NCBI RefSeq assembly: GCF_002093975.1
Contig: NZ_KZ084324.1
Location: 129,606-193,605, forward strand
Length of the DNA: 64,000 nucleotides
From: Thermoactinospora rubra
GTDB lineage: Bacteria > Actinomycetota > Actinomycetes > Streptosporangiales > Streptosporangiaceae
Reading direction: 5' to 3'
Shown here: piece by piece, positions 55,985 through 64,000 of the stretch
Layout: every line of letters starts with the position of its first letter
Position numbering within the stretch: the first letter of the stretch is position 1
Notes under the pieces: model-generated
Told to the model about the DNA's origin: nothing
Databases searched by the model: none
The model's input: only the letters and a program-made list of their open reading frames with translations
Made by a program: the position numbers and the translations under genes

Positions 55985-56740
55985 ATGGCAGGCGGATCGC
56001 GCGGGCGCAGCGTCACCTCGAAGGTGCTGGCGCTGCTGGGCGCCTTCGACGCCGACCATCCGCAGCTCAGCCTGACCGACCTGGCGCGGCGCAGCGGCGT
56101 GCCGTTGTCGACCGCGCACCGGCTGGTGGCCGAGCTGGAGGCGGGACAGGTGCTGGGCCGCACCTCCGACGGGCGGCTGCGCATCGGGCTGCGGCTGTGG
56201 GAGCTGGGGCAGCTCGCGCCCAGCCGCCTGCGCGACCTGGCGCACCCGTGGCTGCAGGAGCTGTTCGCCGCCACCGGCGAGAACGTGCACCTGGCCGTCC
56301 GCGACGGGCTCGAGGTGCTCTACGTGGACAAGGTGTACGGCAGGCGTGCCGTGCCGATCGTCTCGCGCACCGGCGGCCGGCTGCCCATGCACCCCACGGG
56401 GGTCGGCAAGGCGCTGCTGGCCCACGAGCCGGCCTGGTTCGTGGAGGCGTACCTGGCGCGGAAGCTGGAGCGGCCCACGCCGCACGCCATCACCGAGCCC
56501 GGACGGCTGGCGCGCGAGCTCGCCGCCGTGCGCGCCCAGGGGTACGCGCTGACCTTCGAGGAGATGACGCTCGGATCGTGCTCGGCCGCGGCGCCCATCC
56601 TGGTCGACGGGCGCGCCATCGCCGCCATCGGCATCGTGGTGTCCTCCCGCCGGGCCCGCGAGCTCCAGCGCCTGGTCGAGCCGCTGCTGTCGGTGGCGCA
56701 CAAGCTGGCCGAGGCGTGCCGCCAGGCGGGACTGGGGTGA
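55985..56740 (+). CDS. IclR family transcriptional regulator (probable pobA-pcaB regulator)
   Basis: Regulator of 251 residues: N-terminal winged helix SVTSKVLALLGAFDADHPQLSLTDLARRSGVPLSTAHRLVAELEAGQVLGR, and the IclR effector domain with GENVHLAVRDGLEVLYVDKV, GRLPMHPTGVGKALLAHEP and SCSAAAPILVDGRAIAAIGIV. IclR proteins (PcaR, PobR, PcaU) control aromatic-acid catabolism. ATG at 55985; a second ATG nine bases upstream is also in frame. Its stop overlaps the polysaccharide lyase start (GTGA). Confidence 0.92.
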   Translation: MAGGSRGRSVTSKVLALLGAFDADHPQLSLTDLARRSGVPLSTAHRLVAELEAGQVLGRTSDGRLRIGLRLWELGQLAPSRLRDLAHPWLQELFAATGENVHLAVRDGLEVLYVDKVYGRRAVPIVSRTGGRLPMHPTGVGKALLAHEPAWFVEAYLARKLERPTPHAITEPGRLARELAAVRAQGYALTFEEMTLGSCSAAAPILVDGRAIAAIGIVVSSRRARELQRLVEPLLSVAHKLAEACRQAGLG

Positions 56741-58878
56741 TCGTAGCCGTGGCTGGTCCTTCCCGGCGGTCGGTGCTGCGCGCGGGCGGCGTCGCCGCCG
56801 CGGGGCTGCTCCTCGGCGCGGACGGCCCGGGCGCCGCCGTCGTCCCGGTGCCGCGGGGAGACGTCCGGGCGCTGCGCGAGCGGTGGCGCGAGGTGACCGC
56901 CGGACGGCTCGACGGGGCCGCTCTGCGCGCCGCCGCCCGCCATCGCGACACCATGGCGCCCACGAGCACCTCGCTCTGGCCCGGCCTGCCGTTCCCCTCG
57001 TTCGCCGGCACCCCCGCACGCCTGCTGGCCATGGCCCGCGCCTACGCCCATACGGGCGAGGAGGACCTGGCCGAGGCCGTCGCCTTGGGGATCGGCCACT
57101 ACCGCCGGCACGTCTACCGCGCGGGCGCGGATCCGGTGGGCAACTGGTGGCACTGGCAGATCGGCGTCCCCAGGCGGCTGCTCGACGCGGCCGTGCTGGT
57201 CGGGCCGGACCGGCTGGGCGAGCCGGAGGCCGTCGCGCTCGCCGAGGCGGTGGACCACTTCCTGCCCGAGCGGATCCTCCACCGCTACGACGGCAGGAGC
57301 ACCGCCGCCAACCGGGTGGACCACTGCCTGGTCATGCTGCTGCGGGCCATGCTCACCGGCGACGCGCGCAAGGCCGCGCTGGCCGTCTGGGCGCTCGCCC
57401 CGGTCTTCCGCCACGTCAGCGAGGGCGACGGCTTCTACCGGGACGGCTCGTTCATCCAGCACCTGTGGGTGCCCTACCAGGGCACGTACGGCGCGACGCT
57501 GCTGCGGGGCGTGGCCACGCTGTTCGCCGTGCTGCGCGGCACGCCGTGGGAGACGGCAGACCCCTTCGTCTTCAAGCAGGTCGACCGGTCCTTCGCGCCG
57601 TTCGTCCACGACGGGCTGTGCATGAACGTGGTCAGCGGGCGGGCGGTCGGGCGGCAGCCGTACGGGGACCACAGGCGCGGGCACGCGATCGCCTCGGCGA
57701 TCCTGCTGCTCGGCGAGTCCGCACCGGCGGCGACCCGGGAGCGCTGGCGCGCCATGGTCAAGGGGTGGGCGGCGCGCAACCGCACCGGCCTGTACGACGA
57801 CCTCGACGAGCTGCTCGACGGCGTGCCGGCCGCGCCGGAGCCGGTCGGCCACCGGCTCTTCCCCATGAGCGCGCGGGCCGTGCACCGCAGGCCGGGCTGG
57901 TGCGCGGCGCTCAGCATGGCCTCCCACCGGATCGGCCACTACGAGCACGGCAACGGCGAGAACCGCCGCGGCTGGCACACCGGCTCCGGCATGCTGCTGT
58001 GGTGGGGCGAGGGCCACGGCGACCAGTACTCCTTCTGGGACGCCCTCGACCCCTACCGGCTGCCGGGCACCACCGTCTCCACCAAGCGGCTGCCCGAGGG
58101 CGCCGGAGGCGAGTGGGGCGACACGCGCACGCCGTGGCGCTGGGTGGGCGGCGCGACCGACGGCGTCTACGCCACGGTCGGCCAGCACCTCAGCGGGCTG
58201 GACAGCACGATGGAGGCCTTCAAGTCGTGGGTCTTCCTCGACGAAGCGGTGGTGTGCCTGGGCGCGGGGATCACCAGCCGGGACGGCGTGCCGGTCGAGA
58301 CCATTGTGGACAACCGCAAGGCGCCCGGCCCCCTGGCGGTCGGCCCGGGCTGGGCGCACCTCGAGGGACACGCCGGATATGTCGTGCCGGAAGGGCTGCG
58401 GCACCAGCACGGCGAGCGGGTGACCCTGTGGCTGGACCACGGCGTCGACCCCGTCTCGGCGGGATACGCCTACCTGCTGCTGCCGGGGGCGTCCCTGGCC
58501 GAGACCCGGGCGCGGGCCGCCGCCCCCAGCTGGGTGATCGCCAACACCGGCAGGCAGCAGGGCGTCCACGTCCCCTCGCTGGGGCTGACCGCCGTCAACT
58601 TCTGGAACGCCGGCACGGCGGGCCGGGTGAGCGCCTCCGCGCCGTGCGCGGTGCTCGTCCGCGAGACCGGGGACGGCACCGCCACGCTGACCGTCGCCGA
58701 CCCCCGCTGCGAGCTGGAGGAGCTGACCGTCGTCTGGGACCGCCCGGTCGCCTCGGTGGTGCGCGGGCACCCGCTCCTGGCCGGGGCCTCGACCGGGAGG
58801 CGGCTCACGCTCCGCTTCGGGCGGCTGGCCGGCCAGGAGGGCGCGTCGGTGACCGTCCGGGTGAGGCTGTTCTCCTAG
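56737..58878 (+). CDS. Polysaccharide lyase family 8 (hyaluronate/chondroitin AC/xanthan lyase-like), Tat-exported
   Basis: Secreted lyase of 713 residues. The twin-arginine signal is SRRSVLRAGGVAAAGLLLG. An N-terminal alpha-toroid follows with VGNWWHWQIGVPRRLLDA, TAANRVDHCLVMLLRAM (catalytic Asn region), GFYRDGSFIQHLWVPYQGTYGATLLRGV (catalytic His/Tyr). Later HYEHGNGENRRGWHTGSGMLLWWGEG and the beta-sandwich with DAVVCLGAGITS-like strands complete the PL8 layout. It cleaves uronic-acid polysaccharides by beta-elimination. The GTG at 56737 overlaps the IclR stop; a GTG at 56749 is an alternative. It has no evident link to 4-hydroxybenzoate use, so the coupling is odd. Confidence 0.9.
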   Translation: MIVAVAGPSRRSVLRAGGVAAAGLLLGADGPGAAVVPVPRGDVRALRERWREVTAGRLDGAALRAAARHRDTMAPTSTSLWPGLPFPSFAGTPARLLAMARAYAHTGEEDLAEAVALGIGHYRRHVYRAGADPVGNWWHWQIGVPRRLLDAAVLVGPDRLGEPEAVALAEAVDHFLPERILHRYDGRSTAANRVDHCLVMLLRAMLTGDARKAALAVWALAPVFRHVSEGDGFYRDGSFIQHLWVPYQGTYGATLLRGVATLFAVLRGTPWETADPFVFKQVDRSFAPFVHDGLCMNVVSGRAVGRQPYGDHRRGHAIASAILLLGESAPAATRERWRAMVKGWAARNRTGLYDDLDELLDGVPAAPEPVGHRLFPMSARAVHRRPGWCAALSMASHRIGHYEHGNGENRRGWHTGSGMLLWWGEGHGDQYSFWDALDPYRLPGTTVSTKRLPEGAGGEWGDTRTPWRWVGGATDGVYATVGQHLSGLDSTMEAFKSWVFLDEAVVCLGAGITSRDGVPVETIVDNRKAPGPLAVGPGWAHLEGHAGYVVPEGLRHQHGERVTLWLDHGVDPVSAGYAYLLLPGASLAETRARAAAPSWVIANTGRQQGVHVPSLGLTAVNFWNAGTAGRVSASAPCAVLVRETGDGTATLTVADPRCELEELTVVWDRPVASVVRGHPLLAGASTGRRLTLRFGRLAGQEGASVTVRVRLFS

Positions 58879-58880
58879 GG

Positions 58881-58910
58881 CCTTTCAGGGCCTTTCAGGG
58901 CCTTTCAGGG
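58881..58910. repeat. Three tandem 10-bp repeats CCTTTCAGGG
   Basis: Exact copies at 58881, 58891 and 58901 directly follow the lyase stop, with a partial copy before and after. CCTTTCAGGG contains the small palindrome CCT...AGG, so short hairpins are possible. The 84 bases from 58911 to the MFS gene hold nothing else recognisable. Confidence 0.9.
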
Positions 58911-58994
58911 CCGGATGGGGCTGTACGCCGAGGGCGGATCCGCCGACAGGGGAACCCCGCCGGGCGGCGGCGAAGATCCCCCTATGGTCGGCCC

Positions 58995-60191
58995 ATGCTC
59001 GAACTGCTGAGGGACCGCGTCTACATCAGGTACTGGCTGGCGGTCGTCGCGTCCTTCCTGGGCGACGCGATGGCCAAGGTCACGCTCGTCTACCTGGTGG
59101 CCAGGGCGTCCGGAAGCCCGCTGGTCATCTCGCTGGTCGTGCTGCTGCAGCTGCTGCCCTCCGGGGTGCTCGGTGCCTTCGTCGGGCCGCTGGCCGACCG
59201 GCTGCCCAAGCGGGCGCTGCTGGTGTGGGCCGACCTGGCGCGGGTGCCGATCGTGCTGGCGATGATCCCGTTCCTGGACTCGGTGCCGATGCTGCTGGCG
59301 CTGACCCTGCTGGAGGGCTTGGGCAAGGCGTTCTTCGAGACGGCGCGCATCGCGGCGGTCCCCGCCATCGTGGGCCGCCACAACCTAGCCTCGGCCGTCG
59401 CGCTGTTCCAGAGCACCAACCAGGCGCTCGCCATGGCCGGGCCCGTGCTGGCCGGCGTGCTCGTCGCGGCCGGGAGCGTTCCGGTCGTGCTGGTGGTCAA
59501 CACGGCCACGTTCGCGGTGTCCGCGCTGCTCCTGGGGAGCCTGGCGGTCCTGCGGGAACAGCCGCCGGCGGGTGGGGCGGCGGAGCCGTACTGGACGGCT
59601 TTGCGGACCGGCGTCCGGGAGATCCTGAAGGTGCCGTCGCTGCGGTTCCTGCTCGCGTTCCTGGTGCCGGTCATGCTGGTGTTCGGGCTGTTCAGCACCA
59701 ACGTGCACGCGCAGCTGCTGACCGTCTTCGGCCTGCCCGCCTTCGAGTACGGCCTGGCACAGGCGGTGCTGGCGGCCGGGTCGATCGGCGGCGCGCTGCT
59801 CGGCCCGGTCCTGCTGCGCCGCCGTCCCACCGGGCTGCTCCTGGCCTCGGTCGCGTCGTTCGGCGTCGTGCTGGTCGCGCTCCCGCCGGTGGCGGGGATG
59901 TTCGCGATCATGGCGTGGTGCCTGCTCGCCGGGCTGGCCACGGGGCTGTTCCAGGTGCCGATCGCCAACACGCTGCTACGCGACCTGCCCGAGGACCTGC
60001 GCGGCCGGGGCGTGGGGCTGCTCAACACGGTGATCGTCAACGTCACGCTGGTGGGGGTCTTCGCCGGCGGGGTGGGCGCGTCCCTGGCCGGGGTGACCGC
60101 GTCGCTCGTCGCCGCCGGGGTGGTGCTCGTGGCGTCGGCGGGCGCGGCGGCGTGGGCATCGGGTGGCAGGGTGGCGGGGAGAGTCCTATAG
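58995..60191 (+). CDS. MFS transporter (EntS/MDR-type exporter)
   Basis: Twelve-helix major facilitator of 398 residues. The N-terminus YIRYWLAVVASFLGDAMAKVTLVYLVARASGSPLVISLVVLLQLLPSGVLGAFVGPLADRLPKRALLVWADLARV shows the first two helices and the loop motif A variant (GPLADRLPKR), given in family terms. NLASAVALFQSTNQALAMAGPVLAGVLVA corresponds to helices 4-5 in EntS/MefA-like exporters. The ATG at 58995 is used. The TetR gene starts eight bases after the stop and probably regulates this exporter of small toxic molecules. No biosynthetic gene is adjacent. Confidence 0.9.
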   Translation: MLELLRDRVYIRYWLAVVASFLGDAMAKVTLVYLVARASGSPLVISLVVLLQLLPSGVLGAFVGPLADRLPKRALLVWADLARVPIVLAMIPFLDSVPMLLALTLLEGLGKAFFETARIAAVPAIVGRHNLASAVALFQSTNQALAMAGPVLAGVLVAAGSVPVVLVVNTATFAVSALLLGSLAVLREQPPAGGAAEPYWTALRTGVREILKVPSLRFLLAFLVPVMLVFGLFSTNVHAQLLTVFGLPAFEYGLAQAVLAAGSIGGALLGPVLLRRRPTGLLLASVASFGVVLVALPPVAGMFAIMAWCLLAGLATGLFQVPIANTLLRDLPEDLRGRGVGLLNTVIVNVTLVGVFAGGVGASLAGVTASLVAAGVVLVASAGAAAWASGGRVAGRVL

Positions 60192-60209
60192 TCAGTCAGG
60201 TGGCTGACT
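60187..60209 (+). promoter_or_regulatory. Promoter/operator of the TetR gene (TATAGT and AGTCAG-N8-CTGACT)
   Basis: A -10-like TATAGT (60187-60192) ends only 7 bases before the GTG at 60200, so the mRNA would be leaderless. It overlaps an inverted repeat AGTCAG (60190-60195) / CTGACT (60204-60209) that straddles the start codon, a plausible autoregulatory TetR site. Confidence 0.5.
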
Positions 60210-60766
60210 CAAGAGGAGCCGTCAAGCGCCAGCGCCTGGCGAGCGCCGCCGCGCGGGTGCTGCACGAGCGGGGCGTCGAAAGGACGACCCTCGCCGACAT
60301 CGCCCACGCGGCCGACGTCCCCCTCGGCAACGTCTACTACTACTTCAAGACCAAGGACCAGCTCGTCGAGGCCGCCATCGACGCCCAGGCCCGGCACCTG
60401 CGGGAGACGATCGACGACCTCGACCGGCTCCCCTCGCCCGCCGAGAGGCTCAAGGCGCTCGTCCGAGGCTGGGTCGCCCAGCGAGAGGTCGCCGCGCAGT
60501 ACGGCTGCCCCACCGGCACCCTCGCCTCCGAGCTCGACAAGCGCGCCGACGGCCTCGACCGGAAGGTCGCCAAGGTCATCGGCAGGCTCATCGACTGGGC
60601 GGAGCGGCAGTTCCGGGAGATGGGCCGCGGCGACGCCCGCGAGCTCGCGGTCGCCCTGGTCGCCGCCTACCAGGGCATCTCGCTGCTCACCAACACCTTC
60701 CGCGACCCCGATCTCATGGCCGCCGAGGGACGGCGCCTGGAGCGCTGGATCGACTCGCTGAGCTAG
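60200..60766 (+). CDS. TetR/AcrR family transcriptional regulator
   Basis: Regulator of 188 residues: VKRQRLASAAARVLHERGVERTTLADIAHAADVPLGNVYYYFKTKDQLVEAAI is the HTH, and the ligand domain contains CPTGTLASELDKRADGLDRKVAKV. The GTG at 60200 (MADSRGAVKRQR) fits family length. It lies eight bases after the MFS gene, so it may be both cotranscribed with it and driven by its own promoter. Its TAG stop is shared, as CTAG, with the convergent acyltransferase gene. Confidence 0.9.
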   Translation: MADSRGAVKRQRLASAAARVLHERGVERTTLADIAHAADVPLGNVYYYFKTKDQLVEAAIDAQARHLRETIDDLDRLPSPAERLKALVRGWVAQREVAAQYGCPTGTLASELDKRADGLDRKVAKVIGRLIDWAERQFREMGRGDARELAVALVAAYQGISLLTNTFRDPDLMAAEGRRLERWIDSLS

Positions 60767-61944
60767 GAGCGCGTCACTTCCCGCCGCGCCAGGCGGTGGC
60801 CGAGCCGCTGCATGGGCCGCTCGACGAAGCGGTAGGTCAGCCAGCACGCCGGGAGGAGCGCCAGCAGGAAGCCCGCCGCGACCGCGATCTGCAGCGCCGG
60901 CCTGGCCTGCCGCAGGTCCCCGGTGACCCGCAGGATCGCGCCCAGGACCGGCAGGTGCAGCAGGTAGAGCGAGTAGCTGATCACACCGAGCCAGGTCAGC
61001 AGGTACGGCACGCGCCACCCCCGCATCGCCATGCCGCCCGCGAACGTCGCCCCGGCCAGGACGATCGTCGCGATCCACACGTCGGGCCGCACCCACCACC
61101 AGTCGGCGCCGCGCGCCCACACCGGGGCCAGCGCCACCGCCACGGCGGTCACCGCCACCGGCCACAGCGTGCCGCGGCCGCGTTCCCAGCGCTGGATCGC
61201 CGTGCCCGCGAACATCACCGCCACGACGGCCGCGCCGAACCACGGCACGCGGCTGCCCAGGAGCAGCAGGGCCAGCGCCATGAGGCCCAGGCCGCCCGCC
61301 GCGACCGTCCTGAGCCGGCCCGTCACCACGCACGCCAGGCCGAGGCCGAACCCGGCCGCCGACGCCCAGGCCACCCACGTGCCGGTGAGCGGCGGATCGG
61401 CCAGCAGCAGGCCGCTGACGACGGCGGCGAGGCCGAACAGGACGGCCAGCAGGCCGCGCCCGCCCCGCACGCCCGTGACGAACAGCGCGGAGACGAGGAG
61501 GTAGAAGACCATCTCGTAGGACAGCGTCCACATGGTGTTGACGACGCCGCCGACGCCCACGACGTCGAGCAGCATCGTGGCGTGGGCGGCGGCCGACGAG
61601 GGGTCCCGCGGCACCTCCGGGCGCACCGGGAGCCACCACGACAGGGCCAGCACCACGCCGATGACCAGCAGGTAGAGCGGGTAGAGGCGGAAGGCCCGGT
61701 TGATCCAGAACGCCCGCACGTCGCCGCGCAGCTCCAGCGACGTGGGGATGATGTAGCCGCTGACCAGGAAGAACACCAGCACGCCGACCATGCCGATGTT
61801 GCACCACGTGGGGCGCAGCCACGGCATGGTCCAGGTGAGCAGGTGCTCGGCCACGACGGCCAGCGCGCCGACGCCCCGCAGGGCGTCCAGCCACGCCAGC
61901 CTGGGCGCCGGGGTCTGGACGCCCTGGGCCGCGGTCCGGGTCAT
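60763..61944 (-). CDS. Acyltransferase 3 family membrane protein (OafA/YrhL-like)
   Basis: Integral membrane acyltransferase of 393 residues with about ten helices. The signature N-terminus is LAWLDALRGVGALAVVAEHLLTWTMPW (catalytic His in AEHLL), followed by GVLVFFLVSGYIIPTSLELRGDVRAFWINRAFRLYPLYLL (FxxSGYxIP and R..RLxPxY motifs), and TMWTLSYEMVFYLLVSALFV. It transfers acyl groups to exported sugars or lipids. The ATG at 61944 is used. It ends in the CTAG shared with the TetR gene. Confidence 0.92.
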   Translation of the reverse strand: MTRTAAQGVQTPAPRLAWLDALRGVGALAVVAEHLLTWTMPWLRPTWCNIGMVGVLVFFLVSGYIIPTSLELRGDVRAFWINRAFRLYPLYLLVIGVVLALSWWLPVRPEVPRDPSSAAAHATMLLDVVGVGGVVNTMWTLSYEMVFYLLVSALFVTGVRGGRGLLAVLFGLAAVVSGLLLADPPLTGTWVAWASAAGFGLGLACVVTGRLRTVAAGGLGLMALALLLLGSRVPWFGAAVVAVMFAGTAIQRWERGRGTLWPVAVTAVAVALAPVWARGADWWWVRPDVWIATIVLAGATFAGGMAMRGWRVPYLLTWLGVISYSLYLLHLPVLGAILRVTGDLRQARPALQIAVAAGFLLALLPACWLTYRFVERPMQRLGHRLARREVTRS

Positions 61945-62018
61945 TGACACGTCGTCCAACGTACCGAAACCGCCCGCGCAGGAGTCACCCGCGCCGGAGC
62001 CGCCCGCGGCCGGACCGG

Positions 62019-63146
62019 TCAGAACCTCCGGAAGGGCCCGGTCACCTCGTAGGTGACGCCGCCCGTCCCCGCCCGCTCGCCGCTGGTCCCGCGCTGGGAG
62101 GAGAAGTACAGGCGGGTGCCGTCGGGCGAGAAGGCGGGCCCGGTGATCTCCGACCTGCCGTGACCCTCCAGGCGCAGGACCGGCGCCACCACCCCGTCCG
62201 GCGTGATGATGTTGATCTCCATGTTGCCGCCGTCCTCGGCCACGTAGAGATCGCCCCCGGCCGTGCCGGTGATGTTGTCGACGCCGTCGAGTGTGCCGCC
62301 GCCGTCGTAGATCGACCTGATGGTCTGCTGCCGGGCGTCGTAGGCCCACACCTTGCGGTCGCCCTTGGCGGTGAAGTAGCAGACGCCGTCCGCGTAGTGG
62401 CAGCCCTCGCCGCCGTCGAAGTGGCGCGCGGCGGCCAGCTGGTGCCTGGTCTGGCGCTCCAGCACGCCCGGCGTGGGATCGGGCACGCGCCGCCACTCGA
62501 CGCCGCCCCCGCCGGTCGAGCACAGCACGTCCAGGCGGCCGCTGGACAGGTCTCCCCACACGTCCGGGACGAAGCGGTAGAAGCAGCCGTCCTGCTCGTC
62601 CTCGGTCAGGTAGACGACCTTGCGGTCGGGGTCGCAGGCCGCGGCCTCGTGCTTGAAGCGGCCCATCGCCGGGCGCGGCTGGGCCGTACGCCTGCCGTAC
62701 GGGTCGGTCTCGTAGACGCGGCCGCGGAAGGTCTCCTCGCACGACAGCCAGGTGTTCCAGGGAGTGCGCCCGCCCGCGCAGTTGAGGGTGGTGCCGGACA
62801 GGATCCGGTAGGCCCGGTCGATCGAGCCGTCGGCGCGGAACCTGATCGCGGTGACGCCGCCGACGAGGGGGACCTCGGAGTTGGAGACGTAGATCCAGCC
62901 GTCGCCGTCGGGGAAGCAGACGCCGCCGTCCGGGGCGGGGTGCCACAGGACGCCGCCGACCGGACGGCCCGACCGGGCGACCACGCGGCTGCGGAACCCG
63001 GCCGGCAGCGACACGCCGTTGCCGTCGGGCGGGCCGAGCGGGCCGTACGGGCCGGCGCCGCGGGCCACGGCGGCGACGGCCTTCTGCCACAACGTGCCTG
63101 ATAAGGCCACGGCGGACAGGGAGACGAGGAACGTGCGGCGGTGCAT
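62019..63146 (-). CDS. PhoX/DUF839 family protein (alkaline phosphatase-like), Tat-exported
   Basis: Exported protein of 375 residues with the Tat signal MHRRTFLVSLSAVALSGTLW. The DUF839/PhoX propeller is recognised from GGVTAIRFRADGSID, CAGGRTPWNTWLSCEETFRGRVYE (SCEE metal-binding signature), MGRFKHEAAACDPDRKVVYLTEDEQDGCFYRF and DNITGTAGGDLYVAEDGGNMEINII. PhoX enzymes are Ca/Fe-dependent phosphatases; this protein is shorter than PhoX (about 600 residues), so the activity is uncertain. The ATG at 63146 is followed at once by the RR motif. No Pho box was identified. Confidence 0.88.
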   Translation of the reverse strand: MHRRTFLVSLSAVALSGTLWQKAVAAVARGAGPYGPLGPPDGNGVSLPAGFRSRVVARSGRPVGGVLWHPAPDGGVCFPDGDGWIYVSNSEVPLVGGVTAIRFRADGSIDRAYRILSGTTLNCAGGRTPWNTWLSCEETFRGRVYETDPYGRRTAQPRPAMGRFKHEAAACDPDRKVVYLTEDEQDGCFYRFVPDVWGDLSSGRLDVLCSTGGGGVEWRRVPDPTPGVLERQTRHQLAAARHFDGGEGCHYADGVCYFTAKGDRKVWAYDARQQTIRSIYDGGGTLDGVDNITGTAGGDLYVAEDGGNMEINIITPDGVVAPVLRLEGHGRSEITGPAFSPDGTRLYFSSQRGTSGERAGTGGVTYEVTGPFRRF

Positions 63147-63268
63147 GAGGGCCTCCAGGGGGTGGGGAGCCGCTTCGCCGTTTCGAGTATCCGCCGCGCG
63201 CCGGGCTCGTCCACCCTGATGAGAGAACTCCGTCTTGTCGAGAAAGTCGGGCGATACGGTAAGGCGTC

Positions 63269-64000
63269 ATGAGACTGGCCCACGCCCTGACCGCCGGAGC
63301 CCTGGCCGTCGCCCTCGCCGGGTGCGACGCCGCGAACGGATCGGCAGCCCAGAGCGGATCGGAGTCCGCCGGACGCTCCGCGCTCAGCGCCCCGCCTAGC
63401 GTCACCGCGACGCCCTCGCCCCGGCCGCCCGCGCCCGACGCGCCCATCCCGGCCCGCCCCGCCGAGCTGGCTCGCACGCTCAAGGCGACGACCGCCGCGC
63501 TGTATGCGGCGATCGACCGCTGGACCGAGAGCTCCCAGGAGCAGGCCCCGGAGGACGTGATCCTGTACGGCCTGCACCACCAGCGCATCTACCGGGCGAT
63601 GGCGCGCGACGCCGAGCTGGCCGACGCGACGATCCGGCGCCTGCCCAAGGCGCTGGCGGCCGAGGCGCGCGACAACGTCACCGCGGTGTCGAAGCTGCTG
63701 TCGATGGCCCGCCCCATCAGCGCGGAGCGGCGCAAGCGCATGCGCCTGGCCGACCCCCTGCCCGCCGAGCGGCTGCGCGGCTATATGGAGCGCGCCGAGA
63801 AGCGGTTCGGCGTCGAGTGGGAGGTGCTCGCGGCCATCATGCTGGTGGAGACCAAGTTCGGCCGCGTGCGGTCGGCCAGCTCCACCGGCGCGCAGGGGCC
63901 CATGCAGTTCATGCCCGGCACGTGGCGGGCGTACGGCATGGGCGGAAACGTCCACGACGCCCGCGACGCCATCCTCGCGGCGGCGAACTACCTGAAGGCC
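63269..64000 (+). CDS. Lytic transglycosylase / SLT-domain lipoprotein (partial, 3' end outside window)
   Basis: The first 244 residues are present. A lipoprotein signal MRLAHALTAGALAVALAGCD (lipid Cys 19) is followed by a Ser/Pro-rich linker, a helical region (LARTLKATTAALYAAIDRW, YGLHHQRIYRAMARDAELADATI), and the SLT domain: MERAEKRFGVEWEVLAAIMLVETKFGRVRSASSTGAQGPMQFMPGTWRAYG ... DARDAILAAANYLKA, with the catalytic Glu in VETKFG. It cleaves peptidoglycan glycan strands. The start ATG at 63269 follows GGTAAGG. It is divergent from the PhoX-like gene across 122 bases. Confidence 0.92.
   Translation, partial: MRLAHALTAGALAVALAGCDAANGSAAQSGSESAGRSALSAPPSVTATPSPRPPAPDAPIPARPAELARTLKATTAALYAAIDRWTESSQEQAPEDVILYGLHHQRIYRAMARDAELADATIRRLPKALAAEARDNVTAVSKLLSMARPISAERRKRMRLADPLPAERLRGYMERAEKRFGVEWEVLAAIMLVETKFGRVRSASSTGAQGPMQFMPGTWRAYGMGGNVHDARDAILAAANYLKA

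Noticed and set aside
53588..57019. 1143-codon minus-strand open frame
   Set aside because: It spans pcaB correctly only up to 54754. The remainder is out-of-frame or antisense of pobA, IclR and the PL8 lyase.
54874..58878. 1334-codon plus-strand open frame as one giant protein
   Set aside because: Real coding begins at 56737 (PL8 lyase). The first 600 codons are antisense of pobA and a wrong frame of the IclR gene.
56883..60191. Fusion of the lyase region with the MFS transporter
   Set aside because: The frame upstream of 58995 is an alternative frame of the lyase. The MFS protein begins with a clean ATG and its first helix at 58995.

Overview
The window is high-GC DNA (GC3-dominated reading frames, many GTG starts, F420-type luciferase-like oxidoreductases, a SARP regulator, DUF3073, SCO5389-family and LCP proteins). 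It comes from a filamentous actinomycete. The gene order dnaX / ybaB / recR / DUF5063 / lysC / asd, together with the overall style, points to Streptosporangiaceae (Nonomuraea-like); the genus is an inference. No insertion sequence, prophage module, CRISPR array, rRNA or tRNA was found.

Layout. 1-6.5 kb is a conserved core: the tail of dnaX, a GAF-domain regulator on the other strand, ybaB, recR, a DUF5063 protein and the aspartate-pathway pair lysC-asd (4-nt overlap). 6.6-16.6 kb holds a secreted M15-like protein, a TetR regulator, a luciferase-like oxidoreductase with an amidase, a DUF1232 protein, an amidohydrolase, SURF1, an HxlR regulator divergent from a GNAT-TetR pair, and a methyltransferase. 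16.7-20.1 kb is a 990-residue SARP/NB-ARC/TPR regulator. It is flanked on both sides by similar TTGATT-repeat promoter-like blocks, each followed by RNA-hairpin sequence. 20.1-28.8 kb carries a GNAT, an aminotransferase divergent from a LysR, RNase HII, a second luciferase-like enzyme, a Ser/Thr kinase, and a nitronate monooxygenase-flavodoxin pair divergent from a TetR across a perfect 31-bp operator.

28.9-37.5 kb has the SCO5389-family protein with its P-loop ATPase, a TPR protein, a sulfonate-type ABC operon ending in a cysteine-free Rrf2 regulator, an LCP protein, a membrane-anchored methyltransferase, and a two-gene operon of a four-TM protein and a thymidylate-synthase-fold protein. 37.6-45.3 kb is a redox and detoxification stretch: serine hydrolase, FAD monooxygenase with MarR, a quinone oxidoreductase behind a textbook SoxR box, rhodanese, a CGNR regulator with an alpha/beta hydrolase, an APH(6)-like kinase, and menB. 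45.3-51.9 kb has PadR/carotenoid oxygenase, ArsR, DUF3073, P450/TetR and a degenerate LuxR-type protein. 52-56.7 kb holds ccdA-tlpA thiol-redox genes and pobA-pcaB (4-hydroxybenzoate to the protocatechuate branch), divergent from an IclR regulator. The IclR gene is translationally coupled to a Tat-exported family-8 polysaccharide lyase. 59-64 kb has an MFS exporter with TetR, an acyltransferase-3 membrane protein, a PhoX/DUF839 protein and the start of a lytic transglycosylase.

The recurring theme is small catabolic or resistance operons, each paired with a local regulator and a visible inverted-repeat operator. The best candidates for something undescribed are the 4-TM plus thymidylate-synthase-fold operon (36171-37463) and the paired SARP-flanking promoter/hairpin modules (16674-16831 and 19994-20137). 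All functions are read from translated motifs and context without database searches.
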